Source of the DNA: Clostridia bacterium
GTDB lineage: Bacteria; Bacillota; Clostridia; Christensenellales; Aristaeellaceae
Direction of reading: 5' to 3'
DNA: 39,243 nucleotides
Assembly: GCA_017443295.1 (NCBI GenBank)
Contig: JAFSNT010000095.1
Location: 1 to 39,243, forward strand
Shown: positions 7,949-14,835 of the stretch, in pieces
Layout: each line of letters begins with the position of its first letter
Position numbering within the stretch: position 1 is the stretch's first letter
Notes under the pieces: generated by a model
Told to the model about the DNA's origin: nothing
Databases searched by the model: none
The model's input: the letters and a program-made list of their open reading frames with translations, nothing else
Position numbers and translations under genes: made by a program

Positions 7949-7972
7949 AAGGCAATTCCACTCCATCCTAAG

Positions 7973-7978
7973 ATTATA
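7973..7978 (-). promoter_or_regulatory. Possible -10 box for parB beside repeat element B
   Basis: A perfect TATAAT on the minus strand lies directly next to the last heptamer of element B. The -35 position would fall in the pyrimidine-rich arm and is not consensus, so this is a tentative promoter. Confidence 0.3.
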
Positions 7979-7980
7979 GG

Positions 7981-8092
7981 GGAGGTAGGAGGTGGGAAGT
8001 AGGAGGTAGGAGGTATTTTTTGTCCATAAAGACGCGTGATTTCTTTATGAACAATATAAACTTCCTACTTCCTACCTCCTACTTCCTACCTA
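7981..8092. repeat. Heptamer inverted-repeat element B
   Basis: The left arm is five 7-mers (7981-8015): GGAGGTA, GGAGGTG, GGAAGTA, GGAGGTA, GGAGGTA. A 45-nt A/T-rich spacer follows, then the right arm (8061-8092), which is the reverse complement with 26 of 32 positions matching. Five of the six mismatches are A/G transitions, and four of those would be G-U pairs in plus-strand RNA. It fills the parA-parB gap. Confidence 0.85.
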
Positions 8093-8111
8093 ATCAAAGT
8101 ATCTCTCGGCA

Positions 8112-8879
8112 TCATTTCAAATTCTTATTCTTCTTAATGACTTCCTGCGACAGCGCCATATACGCTTCCGTGCCGGTGCTGCGGGGATCGTACATATGAA
8201 TGGGCAGGCCGTGGCTGGGGGCTTCGCCCAAGCGCACGGTGCGGGGCACGGTGGTTTTGAACACTTGGGATTTGAAGTGCTTTTTCACCTCCGCCACCAC
8301 CTGCAGGCCCAAATTGGTGCGGCCGTCCAGCATGGTCAGCAGCACGCCTTCGATTTCCAGCCCCGGGTTCAGGCCCCGCTTCACCCGCTGCACGGTGTTC
8401 ATCAGGGCGGTGACCCCTTCCAAAGCGTAGTATTCGCACTGAATGGGGATCAGGATGCTCTGGGCGGCTGTGAGGGCGTTCACCGTGAGCAGACCCAGGG
8501 AGGGCGGGCAGTCGATGATGGTGAAATCATACTGGGCGCGGATAGGTTCCAGCGCCGCCCGCAGGCGGTATTCCCGGCGGCTCATGCTGGCTAATTCCAG
8601 CTCGGCCCCGGCCAGGCGGATATCCGAAGGGGCCACCCACAATTTATTCTGTCGGGTGGACGCCAACGTGCTGTCCAGGGTGCATTCCCCCAACAGCGCT
8701 TCATACACCGTTTTCTTTCCGGCCTTCACGCCCAAGCCGCTGCTGGCGTTGCCCTGGGGATCCATATCCACCAGCAGGGTTTTCTTTCCCGCCTCGGCTA
8801 AGCAGGCCGCTAAATTCACGGCGGTGGTGGTTTTGCCCACGCCGCCCTTCTGATTGGCGATGCAGATGATCTTGCTCAC
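8112..8879 (-). CDS. parA: ParA/Soj chromosome partitioning ATPase
   Basis: A 255-residue ParA/MinD ATPase. The deviant Walker [15 protein letters not shown] is at about residues 11-24, [16 protein letters not shown] (Walker A') at about 35-50, and the Walker B region [11 protein letters not shown] at about 118-128. Length and the C-terminal [17 protein letters not shown] region match chromosomal Soj rather than plasmid ParA, which has an extra N-terminal domain. It binds DNA as an ATP dimer, and ParB stimulates its ATPase during origin segregation. It is flanked on both sides by heptamer inverted repeats: element C upstream and B between it and parB. Confidence 0.95.
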   Translation of the reverse strand: MSKIICIANQKGGVGKTTTAVNLAACLAEAGKKTLLVDMDPQGNASSGLGVKAGKKTVYEALLGECTLDSTLASTRQNKLWVAPSDIRLAGAELELASMSRREYRLRAALEPIRAQYDFTIIDCPPSLGLLTVNALTAAQSILIPIQCEYYALEGVTALMNTVQRVKRGLNPGLEIEGVLLTMLDGRTNLGLQVVAEVKKHFKSQVFKTTVPRTVRLGEAPSHGLPIHMYDPRSTGTEAYMALSQEVIKKNKNLK

Positions 8880-8955
8880 GGAAAAATCAAATCCTTTTTC
8901 TTGGAAGTAGGTTTTTGCTCGATCGAAGGATAAATCAGGAACGTTTTATCTGACC

Positions 8956-9060
8956 GAAAGTGGAAAGTGAAAAGTGGAAAGTGGAGATTTGTCATGATCT
9001 TCAAAATCAATTGGCAGCATTTTTTTATTTTCACTTTTCACTCTCCACTTTTCACTTTTT
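8956..9060. repeat. Heptamer inverted-repeat element C
   Basis: The left arm is GAAAGTG, GAAAGTG, AAAAGTG, GAAAGTG, GAGATTT (8956-8990). The inverted right arm (about 9030-9060) reads, on the minus strand, as repeated GAAAAGT/GGAGAGT units. The spacer is about 40 nt. The element starts 4 nt after the stop of the 157-aa gene and fills most of the gap to parA. The closing GAGATTT unit is the same as in element A. Confidence 0.75.
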
Positions 9061-9064
9061 TGCG

Positions 9065-9538
9065 TTACAGCCATTCCCTCCACCGGAACGCCGGATAGCA
9101 GCTTTTTGCCACCGACGCGATGGCGGCAAGCTCCTCCCCGGTCTGGAGGGGGGCAAAGCGGGTATACAGGGCGCGCAGGGCGGACAGGCTGGGATGGCGC
9201 AGGGCGTAATCCCGCAGGCATTGCAGGTGCTTTCCGTCCACGGGCAATTCCAGAAAGGGCAGCAGCATCAGCTCGTCGGCCATGGCGGCGAAATCCTCCA
9301 GCCGGGAGCGCACCCAGGTGCCGTCGTCCAAAGGGATGAGCATTTTCCCGCCCGTGGCCTGCCGAACGGCGCGGAACAGCAGGCTGTCCAGCTCCCCGGC
9401 CAGGCCGTCCCGGCTGCCCCCGAAGGTAAAGCCGTTCAGCCGCCCGGCGATCTCCCGCGCCGTGGGCGTCAGGGCCTCCAGCAGCGGCCCGCCCAGCCAG
9501 GGCCGAAGCACGATCATCACCTGTGCCTGGGAAACCAT
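9065..9538 (-). CDS. Hypothetical protein upstream of parA
   Basis: A 157-residue protein that I do not recognise. It has no signal peptide or membrane helix. It is mixed helical with several Trp/Phe-Leu segments (VMIVLRPWLGGPLL at the start; DGTWVRSRLEDFAAMADELMLLPFLELP in the middle; AKSCYPAFRWREWL at the end). The start is well supported: GGGGAGG lies eight nt before the ATG, and a TATAAT stands about 60 bp upstream. It reads in the same direction as parA-parB and ends at element C, so it is likely the first gene of that operon or its immediate neighbour. The codon use looks like that of its neighbours. The function is unknown. Confidence 0.7.
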   Translation of the reverse strand: MVSQAQVMIVLRPWLGGPLLEALTPTAREIAGRLNGFTFGGSRDGLAGELDSLLFRAVRQATGGKMLIPLDDGTWVRSRLEDFAAMADELMLLPFLELPVDGKHLQCLRDYALRHPSLSALRALYTRFAPLQTGEELAAIASVAKSCYPAFRWREWL

Positions 9539-9598
9539 GGGCTTTTCCTCCCCTCACGGGCGTATCATCCGTTCAATGGAAAGCTTCTGCGATATCTC

Positions 9599-9604
9599 AT
9601 TATA
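9599..9604 (-). promoter_or_regulatory. -10 box upstream of the 157-aa gene
   Basis: TATAAT on the minus strand. The corresponding -35 position (TTTCCT) is weak, so the promoter call is tentative. Confidence 0.35.
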
Positions 9605-9653
9605 CACGATTTCCGCCGGAAAGGAAACAGTTTTTAAAGGAAAACCGGGGATT

Positions 9654-9836
9654 GCGCATGAACTGCAAATTGGGATTTATGAAGGTAGGAGGTAGGAAGT
9701 AGGAGGTAGGAGGTTTATTTTGCAAAAACAAAAACACGAAAACCGGACCTCGTTCACTTTGGAGGACTATATAAAACCTCCTACCTCCTACCTTCTACCT
9801 CCTACCTCTGCAAATCTCAATTTCTCATTCATGCGT
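9654..9836. repeat. Heptamer inverted-repeat element D with extended arms
   Basis: The left heptamers (9681-9715) are GAAGGTA, GGAGGTA, GGAAGTA, GGAGGTA, GGAGGTT. The inverted right set (9775-9809) matches 31 of 35, all differences being transitions. Unlike A-C, the inversion continues about 27 nt outwards: GCGCATGAA plus AAATTGGGATTT on the left against their inverse (AAATCTCAATTT, then TTCATGCGT) on the right. The 59-nt spacer shows no gene. The element lies in a 585-bp gene-free region between the 157-aa gene and mreB. The rest of that region (9845-10123) holds small hairpins, such as GGAAT-TTTT-ATTCC near 10060, and no promoter I can defend. Confidence 0.8.
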
Positions 9837-9844
9837 GAGCCGTG
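9818..9844. repeat. 27-bp dispersed motif, copy 1
   Basis: A 27-bp word with core TTTCTCATTCATGCGTGAGC is found again at 35485-35511 with one base changed. Its inner part is the right outer arm of element D, and an inverted, diverged version forms the left outer arm. Confidence 0.6.
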
Positions 9845-10123
9845 CAGGAGGGTCAGGGCGAACGACTGCCGCGTGGTTCGGCGCGGCTTCATTATGTCAT
9901 AGGCCGGGAAATGCGTCAAGGGCCATTTCTGGGGATTTCAGGGAGCGCCGCGCGGCCGCCCTGCCGATTTTTCGGGAAAAGTGGCGAATGAACGCCGGAA
10001 TCGTTGCAATTTTTTCTAAAAAGTAGCAATCGAATCCCAAAAATGTGGGCAAAAGAAGGAATTTTTATTCCCGCGTCGAATAAAACCCACGGTAGAAAAG
10101 CAGCAAGCAAAGGAGAAGCAGGA

Positions 10124-11152
10124 ATGGCAACGGTTCTGGACATCGGGGTGGATTTGGGTACGGCCAGCGTGGTGATTTACGGCAAGGGAAGGGGCGTTGT
10201 GCTCAACGAACCCGCCGTGATCGCTTTCGACCGGGAAACCCGCAGCGTGCTTGCCGTAGGCGAGGAGGCCCGCCGCATGATGGGCCGCACGCCCAGCAAC
10301 ATTGCCGCCATCCGTCCTTTGCAGAAGGGCATGGTGAGCGATATGGACATGGCATGCACCATGCTGCGCTATTTTGTGAGCAGGGTGGTGGGCAAGCGCC
10401 TGCTGGGCGGCCCCCGGGTGCTGATTTCCGTGCCCACGGGCGTGAACGATATGGAACGGCACCGAATCACCTCCAGCCTGTTTGAATCCGGCGCGCGCCG
10501 CACCCAATTGATAGACCGGCCCATTGCGGCGGCTATCGGCGCGGGCCTGTCCGTGGGGGATGCTTACGGCAAAATGATCGTGGATATCGGCGGCGGAACG
10601 GCGGACATCGCCGTGCTTTCCCAGGGCCAGATCATCACCTGCAACAGGGAATCCGTCAACCAGATCGGCAGCGACGCCTTTGACGACGCCATCATCCGCT
10701 ATATCCGGCTCAAGCATAATCTGCTCATCGGCCAGCCCACTGCCGAGGATTTGAAGATCAGCATCGGCTCCGCCCTGCTCCGGAACGAACAGTTTTATAT
10801 GGAAATTACCGGGCGCAACCTGATTTCCGGCCTGCCCAAGATCATGCGCATCACCAGCGACGAAATCACCGAGGCCCTGGAAGAACCTTTCCACAGCCTG
10901 ATGGAAGCCATTCAGGCCGTGCTGGAAAAGACCCCCGCCGAGCTGCTGGCCGATATTGATGAAACCGGCATCGTTTTCACCGGCGGCGGCGCGCTGCTTT
11001 CCGGCCTGATCGAGGCCATCACCGTCGGCATGAAGATCGACTGCCGCCTGGCGGAATACCCCCAGGAGTGCGTGGCCCGGGGCTGCGGCCATATTCTGGA
11101 AAACTGGAGCGAATACGGAAGGTTTTTGAGCGACCGGCGGAAGCGGCGGTAA
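10124..11152 (+). CDS. mreB: Rod shape-determining protein MreB/Mbl family
   Basis: A 342-residue bacterial actin. It shows phosphate-1 DIGVDLGTASVVIY (residues 5-18), phosphate-2 MIVDIGGGTADIAVLS (about 155-170) and the adenosine motif GIVFTGGGALLSGL (about 283-296). Start: ATG at 10124, eight nt after AAGGAG; a longer frame from 10004 is rejected because it lacks a ribosome site and family similarity. MreB filaments guide lateral wall synthesis under the membrane. The LSQGQIITCNRESVNQIGSDAFDDAI region fits the MreB/Mbl/MreBH group, and paralogues cannot be separated from sequence alone. No mreC/mreD follows; the gene is monocistronic and converges on addA with a shared terminator. Confidence 0.92.
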   Translation: MATVLDIGVDLGTASVVIYGKGRGVVLNEPAVIAFDRETRSVLAVGEEARRMMGRTPSNIAAIRPLQKGMVSDMDMACTMLRYFVSRVVGKRLLGGPRVLISVPTGVNDMERHRITSSLFESGARRTQLIDRPIAAAIGAGLSVGDAYGKMIVDIGGGTADIAVLSQGQIITCNRESVNQIGSDAFDDAIIRYIRLKHNLLIGQPTAEDLKISIGSALLRNEQFYMEITGRNLISGLPKIMRITSDEITEALEEPFHSLMEAIQAVLEKTPAELLADIDETGIVFTGGGALLSGLIEAITVGMKIDCRLAEYPQECVARGCGHILENWSEYGRFLSDRRKRR

Positions 11153-11165
11153 GCCTGAAAAAATT

Positions 11166-11193
11166 GCCGGGGCACAGGCTCCCCGGCTTTTTT
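11166..11193. terminator. Bidirectional terminator between mreB and addA
   Basis: The stem GCCGGGG (11166-11172) pairs with CCCCGGC (11181-11187), with T6 after it and a run of A before it. It can therefore stop both converging genes. Confidence 0.85.
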
Positions 11194-11198
11194 GTGTG

Positions 11199-14100
11199 TC
11201 ATTCTTCGGGTACGGGAAAGCATTTCCCGGCCCGGAGACTGAAAATCAGGATCTCGCCCACGGGGACGCCGGTGATTTGGGAAAGGGCCCTGGCGTACCA
11301 CCGCAATTGCAGGGCGTAGCGGCGCAGCAGCTCGTCTTCGCCCGCGGCGTCGGTTTTGTAATCGGCCAGCACCCAGCGGCCGTTTTCCATAAAGCACAGG
11401 TCGATCACGCCCTGGATCATGCTGCCCTTGTCGCCCTTGAGGTTAAAGGACCATTCCCGATGCACCTCCCGCGCCGCCAGGGCACGCTGGCCCAGGGGAG
11501 AGGAGAAAAAGCCGGTGAGCCAGTGGGCACGCACAGCGGCCCGTTCGGCGTCGGTCAGCACGCCCTGCTTTTGCAGCTCGTTCAGGGCCTGGGTCAATTT
11601 CCCCTGGCGGATCAGGGCATAGTCGATTTGGCCCAGCACCCGGTGGGTGATGGTGCCGCGCTGGGCGGCGGTCAGGCGCTGTTCCGTAAGGAACGCGGGC
11701 TTGGGCGCTTCCTCCGGCAGGCGGCGCTTGTCGGCGGGGGATTCCCAGGCGTCCTTATCCTCCCGCAGGGTCTTGGCGATGGCGGTGACGGAGGTTTTGA
11801 GGGGCGGGTTCACGGGCAGCTGCCGGGTCATGCGGGCCTGGGTAAACTCGTCCGGCGGGGCGTCCAGGGCCAGAACGGGGGGGATCACCCGGGCGACGGC
11901 GGGGGCGGACAGATCCTCCGCCTTTTCCATGTGCATGCGCCACACGCTGCCGTTTTTGCCGATATATTCTCCGTTGTGGAAGCCGCCCAAGCTCTGCATG
12001 ACCCAATCCAGCATGCAGCCCGCCGCCCCGGCGGCGTAGGCGGTGGCGGGACGGCTCCATTTTTCCAGGGCGGCGTCCAGCCTGCGGGGGGAACCCACCA
12101 GGATCAGCCGTTCCCGGGCGCGGGTCATGCCCACGTACAAAAGCCGCGCTTCCTCGGCCCGGGCTTCCTTTTCGCCCACGCCGCCGAGGGCGTTAAAGGC
12201 GCAGGTTTCCCGGGTCACCCGCCGCTCCCCGTCGATGTATTGCAGGGCCATGCCGTGATGGGCGTGCAGGCGAATGAGACTGCCGCCGCCCTTGCGGAAG
12301 CTCCGGGCCATTTCCAGCAGGAACACCACGGGAAATTCCAGGCCCTTGGATTTGTGCAGGGTCAGGATGCGCACCACGTCCTCGTTTTCCCCCAAGGTCT
12401 TGGCGGCCTTGCCGTCGTCGGAGCCGTGAAGCCGCCCCGTTTCCCGCAGGAACGCTCCCAAGCCCTCTAAGGCGCTTTCGCCTTGGGCGCGTTCCGCAAG
12501 CAATCGCAGGTTGGCCTGCCGAAGCTCCCCTTCGGGCAGGGCGCCCGCCCGCATGTACAGCCCGCTTTCCTCCAGCACCCGCCAGATCAGCTGATCTACC
12601 GTCAGGCTCCCGGACAGGAAGCGCCACCAGGCCAGTTTGTCCCAGGCGGACCGGGCCTTATCGCCCAAGGGGCTTTCTTCCGTTAAAGCATCCTCAAAGG
12701 CGGCGTAAAAGGGCGTGCCGGGGGCGCGGCCCACCAGCCGGACGCGGGCCAACTCCTCCTCTGTAAAGCCGAAGCAGGGGCAGCGCAGGGCGGAAAGCAG
12801 CGGGATATCCTGCAAGGGGTTGTCGATCACCCGCAGCAGGTTCATGAGATCGACCACCTCGGGCAGATCGAAAAACTGGGCGTCGGCGTCGCTGTACACC
12901 GGAATGCCCTCCAATTGCAGGGCGCGGGCGATGTAGGGCGCGCGGCCCGAGGCGTAGCGCAGAAGCAGGGCGATGTCCCGGAAGCGCAGGGGGCGGCTGC
13001 CCTCTCCCTCCCGCACGGTGGCAAAGCGCATCAGTTCTTTGATGCGTTTGGCAACGAACGCCGCCTCGTATCGGTAGCCCTGGGTCAGCTCCGTGCCCTC
13101 GCCTTCGCCCTCCTCCTGGGCGGCGATCAGGTGAATTTCCACGGGCGCGCCCAGGGGCTGGCCCCCGCCGGGGCGCAGCATGGCGGCTTCGTCGTAGGCG
13201 ATTTCCGTTTCCTTTTCCCGCATGGCGTGGACAAAGACTTCGTTTACCGAAAGCAGCACGTTTTCATCGGAACGGAAATTCTGCTGGAGCAGGATTTTCC
13301 GTTCCTCGGCCTTTTCATCCAGGGAATACTGCCGGTATTTTTCCAGAAACAGGGTGGGGTCGGCCAGCCGGAAGCGGTAAATGCTCTGCTTCACGTCGCC
13401 CACCATGAACAGAAGGTTTTTCTGCCCCTCGTGCAGCCTGCGCAGAATGGCTTCCTGAATGCCGGACACGTCCTGATATTCGTCGATGAACAGGGCGTCG
13501 AAGCTCTCCGCCACGGCATTGCGCACGCCGTCGTTTTCCAGGGCTTTCAGGGTCAGATGCTCCAAATCGCTGTAATCCAAATAATTGCGGCGCTGCTTGA
13601 GCTGAAAATAGCGCTCGTCCATGCGCTTCACCAGCCCGCACAGGGCGCGCAGGGCGGGCAGGGTATGCTGTAAATCGGCCTCCGCCCGCTCCGCGTTATC
13701 GGGCAGGGGCTTTCGGGCGGCGCTGAAGCGCTCCTTCCATTCCTCCCGCAGGGCCTTGAACCGGGCCGCCGCGTCGGGGTTTTCCTCCGGGGCGGCGCGT
13801 TTGGTGCTGAGCCGGGCGAAGCTGGTTTTGCCGCCGGGGGGCAGGCCCTCCCGCACCTGCTCCAGCAGCTCCCGCGTCATGGCGCGGTCCGCCTCGAAGG
13901 CGGCGGCGTACCGGGCCGGGCCGTCGGCCTGACTGACCAGGGCCTCCATTTCGGGCAGCAGCTCCGCCGCGCCCTCCAGTTGGGACAGGCACAGCGCCCG
14001 AAGCAGGGGCGTCCAGGCGTCCAGAGCGGCTCGTTCCTCCCCGCACTGTTCCTCCGCCCAGCGCCAGGGATCCGCCTGGGCCATGAGGAAGGTATACAGC

Positions 14101-14594
14101 TCATCCATCAGCGCGGGGATCTGGCCGTCGTCGAACTGGGAAAACAGGGCCAATTCGTCCGCCGTGGGTTCGCCGTAGGCTTTTTCCAGGATTTCGTCCT
14201 GGGCCTGGCGGCGCAGGGCGTTCAGCTTTTCCTCGTCCCCGATGCGGGCCAGGGGATCCACCCCCACGGCCTGAAAATGCTCCCGCAGCACCCGCATGCA
14301 GAATACGTGCAGGGTGCAGATGGCCGCCCGGTTCAGCCGCATGGCATGCAAACGCAGGTGGGCGCTTCCCGCCCCTTCCTGATTGAGCCTTTTGCCGATG
14401 CGCTCCCGCATTTCCCCCGCCGCCGCCCGGGTGAAGGTGACGATGAGCATGCGGTCGATGCGGCCGCCCTCCCGAAGCAAAGACAGCACCCGTTCCACCA
14501 GCACCGCCGTTTTGCCCGAACCCGCCGCCGCGCTCACCAGCACGCTGCCGTTGCGCGCCTCGATGGCCGCCCGCTGTCCCTCCGTCCACTGCAT
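11199..14594 (-). CDS. addA: ATP-dependent helicase/nuclease subunit A (AddA)
   Basis: 1131 residues from the ATG at 14594, which has GGAGG seven nt upstream; an in-frame ATG 60 bp earlier lies at the promoter and is rejected. UvrD-type helicase motifs appear in order: SAAAGSGKTAVLV (Walker A, about 21-33), VTFTRAAAGEMRERI, FIDEYQDVSGIQ (Walker B), FMVGDVKQSIYRFR, TLHKSKGLEFPVVFL and LLYVGMTRARERLILVG. The C-terminal RecB-like nuclease retains GVIDLCF and VLADYKTD, so it should be active. AddA works with AddB in double-strand break repair and Chi-regulated end processing. addB normally sits next to addA but is not found on either side, so the partner must be elsewhere or replaced. It has its own divergent promoter. 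Confidence 0.94.
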   Translation of the reverse strand: MQWTEGQRAAIEARNGSVLVSAAAGSGKTAVLVERVLSLLREGGRIDRMLIVTFTRAAAGEMRERIGKRLNQEGAGSAHLRLHAMRLNRAAICTLHVFCMRVLREHFQAVGVDPLARIGDEEKLNALRRQAQDEILEKAYGEPTADELALFSQFDDGQIPALMDELYTFLMAQADPWRWAEEQCGEERAALDAWTPLLRALCLSQLEGAAELLPEMEALVSQADGPARYAAAFEADRAMTRELLEQVREGLPPGGKTSFARLSTKRAAPEENPDAAARFKALREEWKERFSAARKPLPDNAERAEADLQHTLPALRALCGLVKRMDERYFQLKQRRNYLDYSDLEHLTLKALENDGVRNAVAESFDALFIDEYQDVSGIQEAILRRLHEGQKNLLFMVGDVKQSIYRFRLADPTLFLEKYRQYSLDEKAEERKILLQQNFRSDENVLLSVNEVFVHAMREKETEIAYDEAAMLRPGGGQPLGAPVEIHLIAAQEEGEGEGTELTQGYRYEAAFVAKRIKELMRFATVREGEGSRPLRFRDIALLLRYASGRAPYIARALQLEGIPVYSDADAQFFDLPEVVDLMNLLRVIDNPLQDIPLLSALRCPCFGFTEEELARVRLVGRAPGTPFYAAFEDALTEESPLGDKARSAWDKLAWWRFLSGSLTVDQLIWRVLEESGLYMRAGALPEGELRQANLRLLAERAQGESALEGLGAFLRETGRLHGSDDGKAAKTLGENEDVVRILTLHKSKGLEFPVVFLLEMARSFRKGGGSLIRLHAHHGMALQYIDGERRVTRETCAFNALGGVGEKEARAEEARLLYVGMTRARERLILVGSPRRLDAALEKWSRPATAYAAGAAGCMLDWVMQSLGGFHNGEYIGKNGSVWRMHMEKAEDLSAPAVARVIPPVLALDAPPDEFTQARMTRQLPVNPPLKTSVTAIAKTLREDKDAWESPADKRRLPEEAPKPAFLTEQRLTAAQRGTITHRVLGQIDYALIRQGKLTQALNELQKQGVLTDAERAAVRAHWLTGFFSSPLGQRALAAREVHREWSFNLKGDKGSMIQGVIDLCFMENGRWVLADYKTDAAGEDELLRRYALQLRWYARALSQITGVPVGEILIFSLRAGKCFPVPEE

Positions 14595-14625
14595 ACAGAT
14601 TCCTCCGCTTGAATTTCTGTGCATT

Positions 14626-14654
14626 ATTGTACCGCAATCCGGCGGTTCTGGCAA
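14626..14654 (-). promoter_or_regulatory. Promoter of addA
   Basis: TTGCCA (14654-14649), 17 bp, TACAAT (14631-14626) on the minus strand, about 30 bp before the addA ATG. Confidence 0.7.
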
Positions 14655-14700
14655 GAAAAGAGGATAAAGAACAGAACCGCGGGTTTTGATCGTTTTTCAG

Positions 14701-14729
14701 TTGCTTCCCACCGATATTTTTGATATAAT
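14701..14729 (+). promoter_or_regulatory. Promoter of the GGDEF-EAL gene
   Basis: TTGCTT (14701-14706), 17 bp, TATAAT (14724-14729). It lies inside the longer possible reading frame, which argues for the start codon at 14836. Confidence 0.75.
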
Positions 14730-14835
14730 GAAACCAGGAAATCAGCGCGGCTGGGCCGTGAGGAACGAAAGCGGAGTGTCCATCCGCAAGCCGGCCGTTT
14801 TTGAGCGTTTTGATCGGGCAAAGGACGTGGTTTTT

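Noticed and set aside
7981-9815. Short direct repeats looking like a CRISPR array
   Set aside because: The units are only 7 bp with no spacers between them, they are paired in inverted orientation, and no cas gene is present.
9720-9902. 60-residue plus-strand frame containing PPTSYLLPPTS
   Set aside because: It is a translation of the heptamer arm of element D and has no ribosome site.
14686-14835. N-terminal extension of the GGDEF-EAL protein
   Set aside because: The promoter -10 at 14724-14729 lies inside it and a ribosome site precedes the ATG at 14836.
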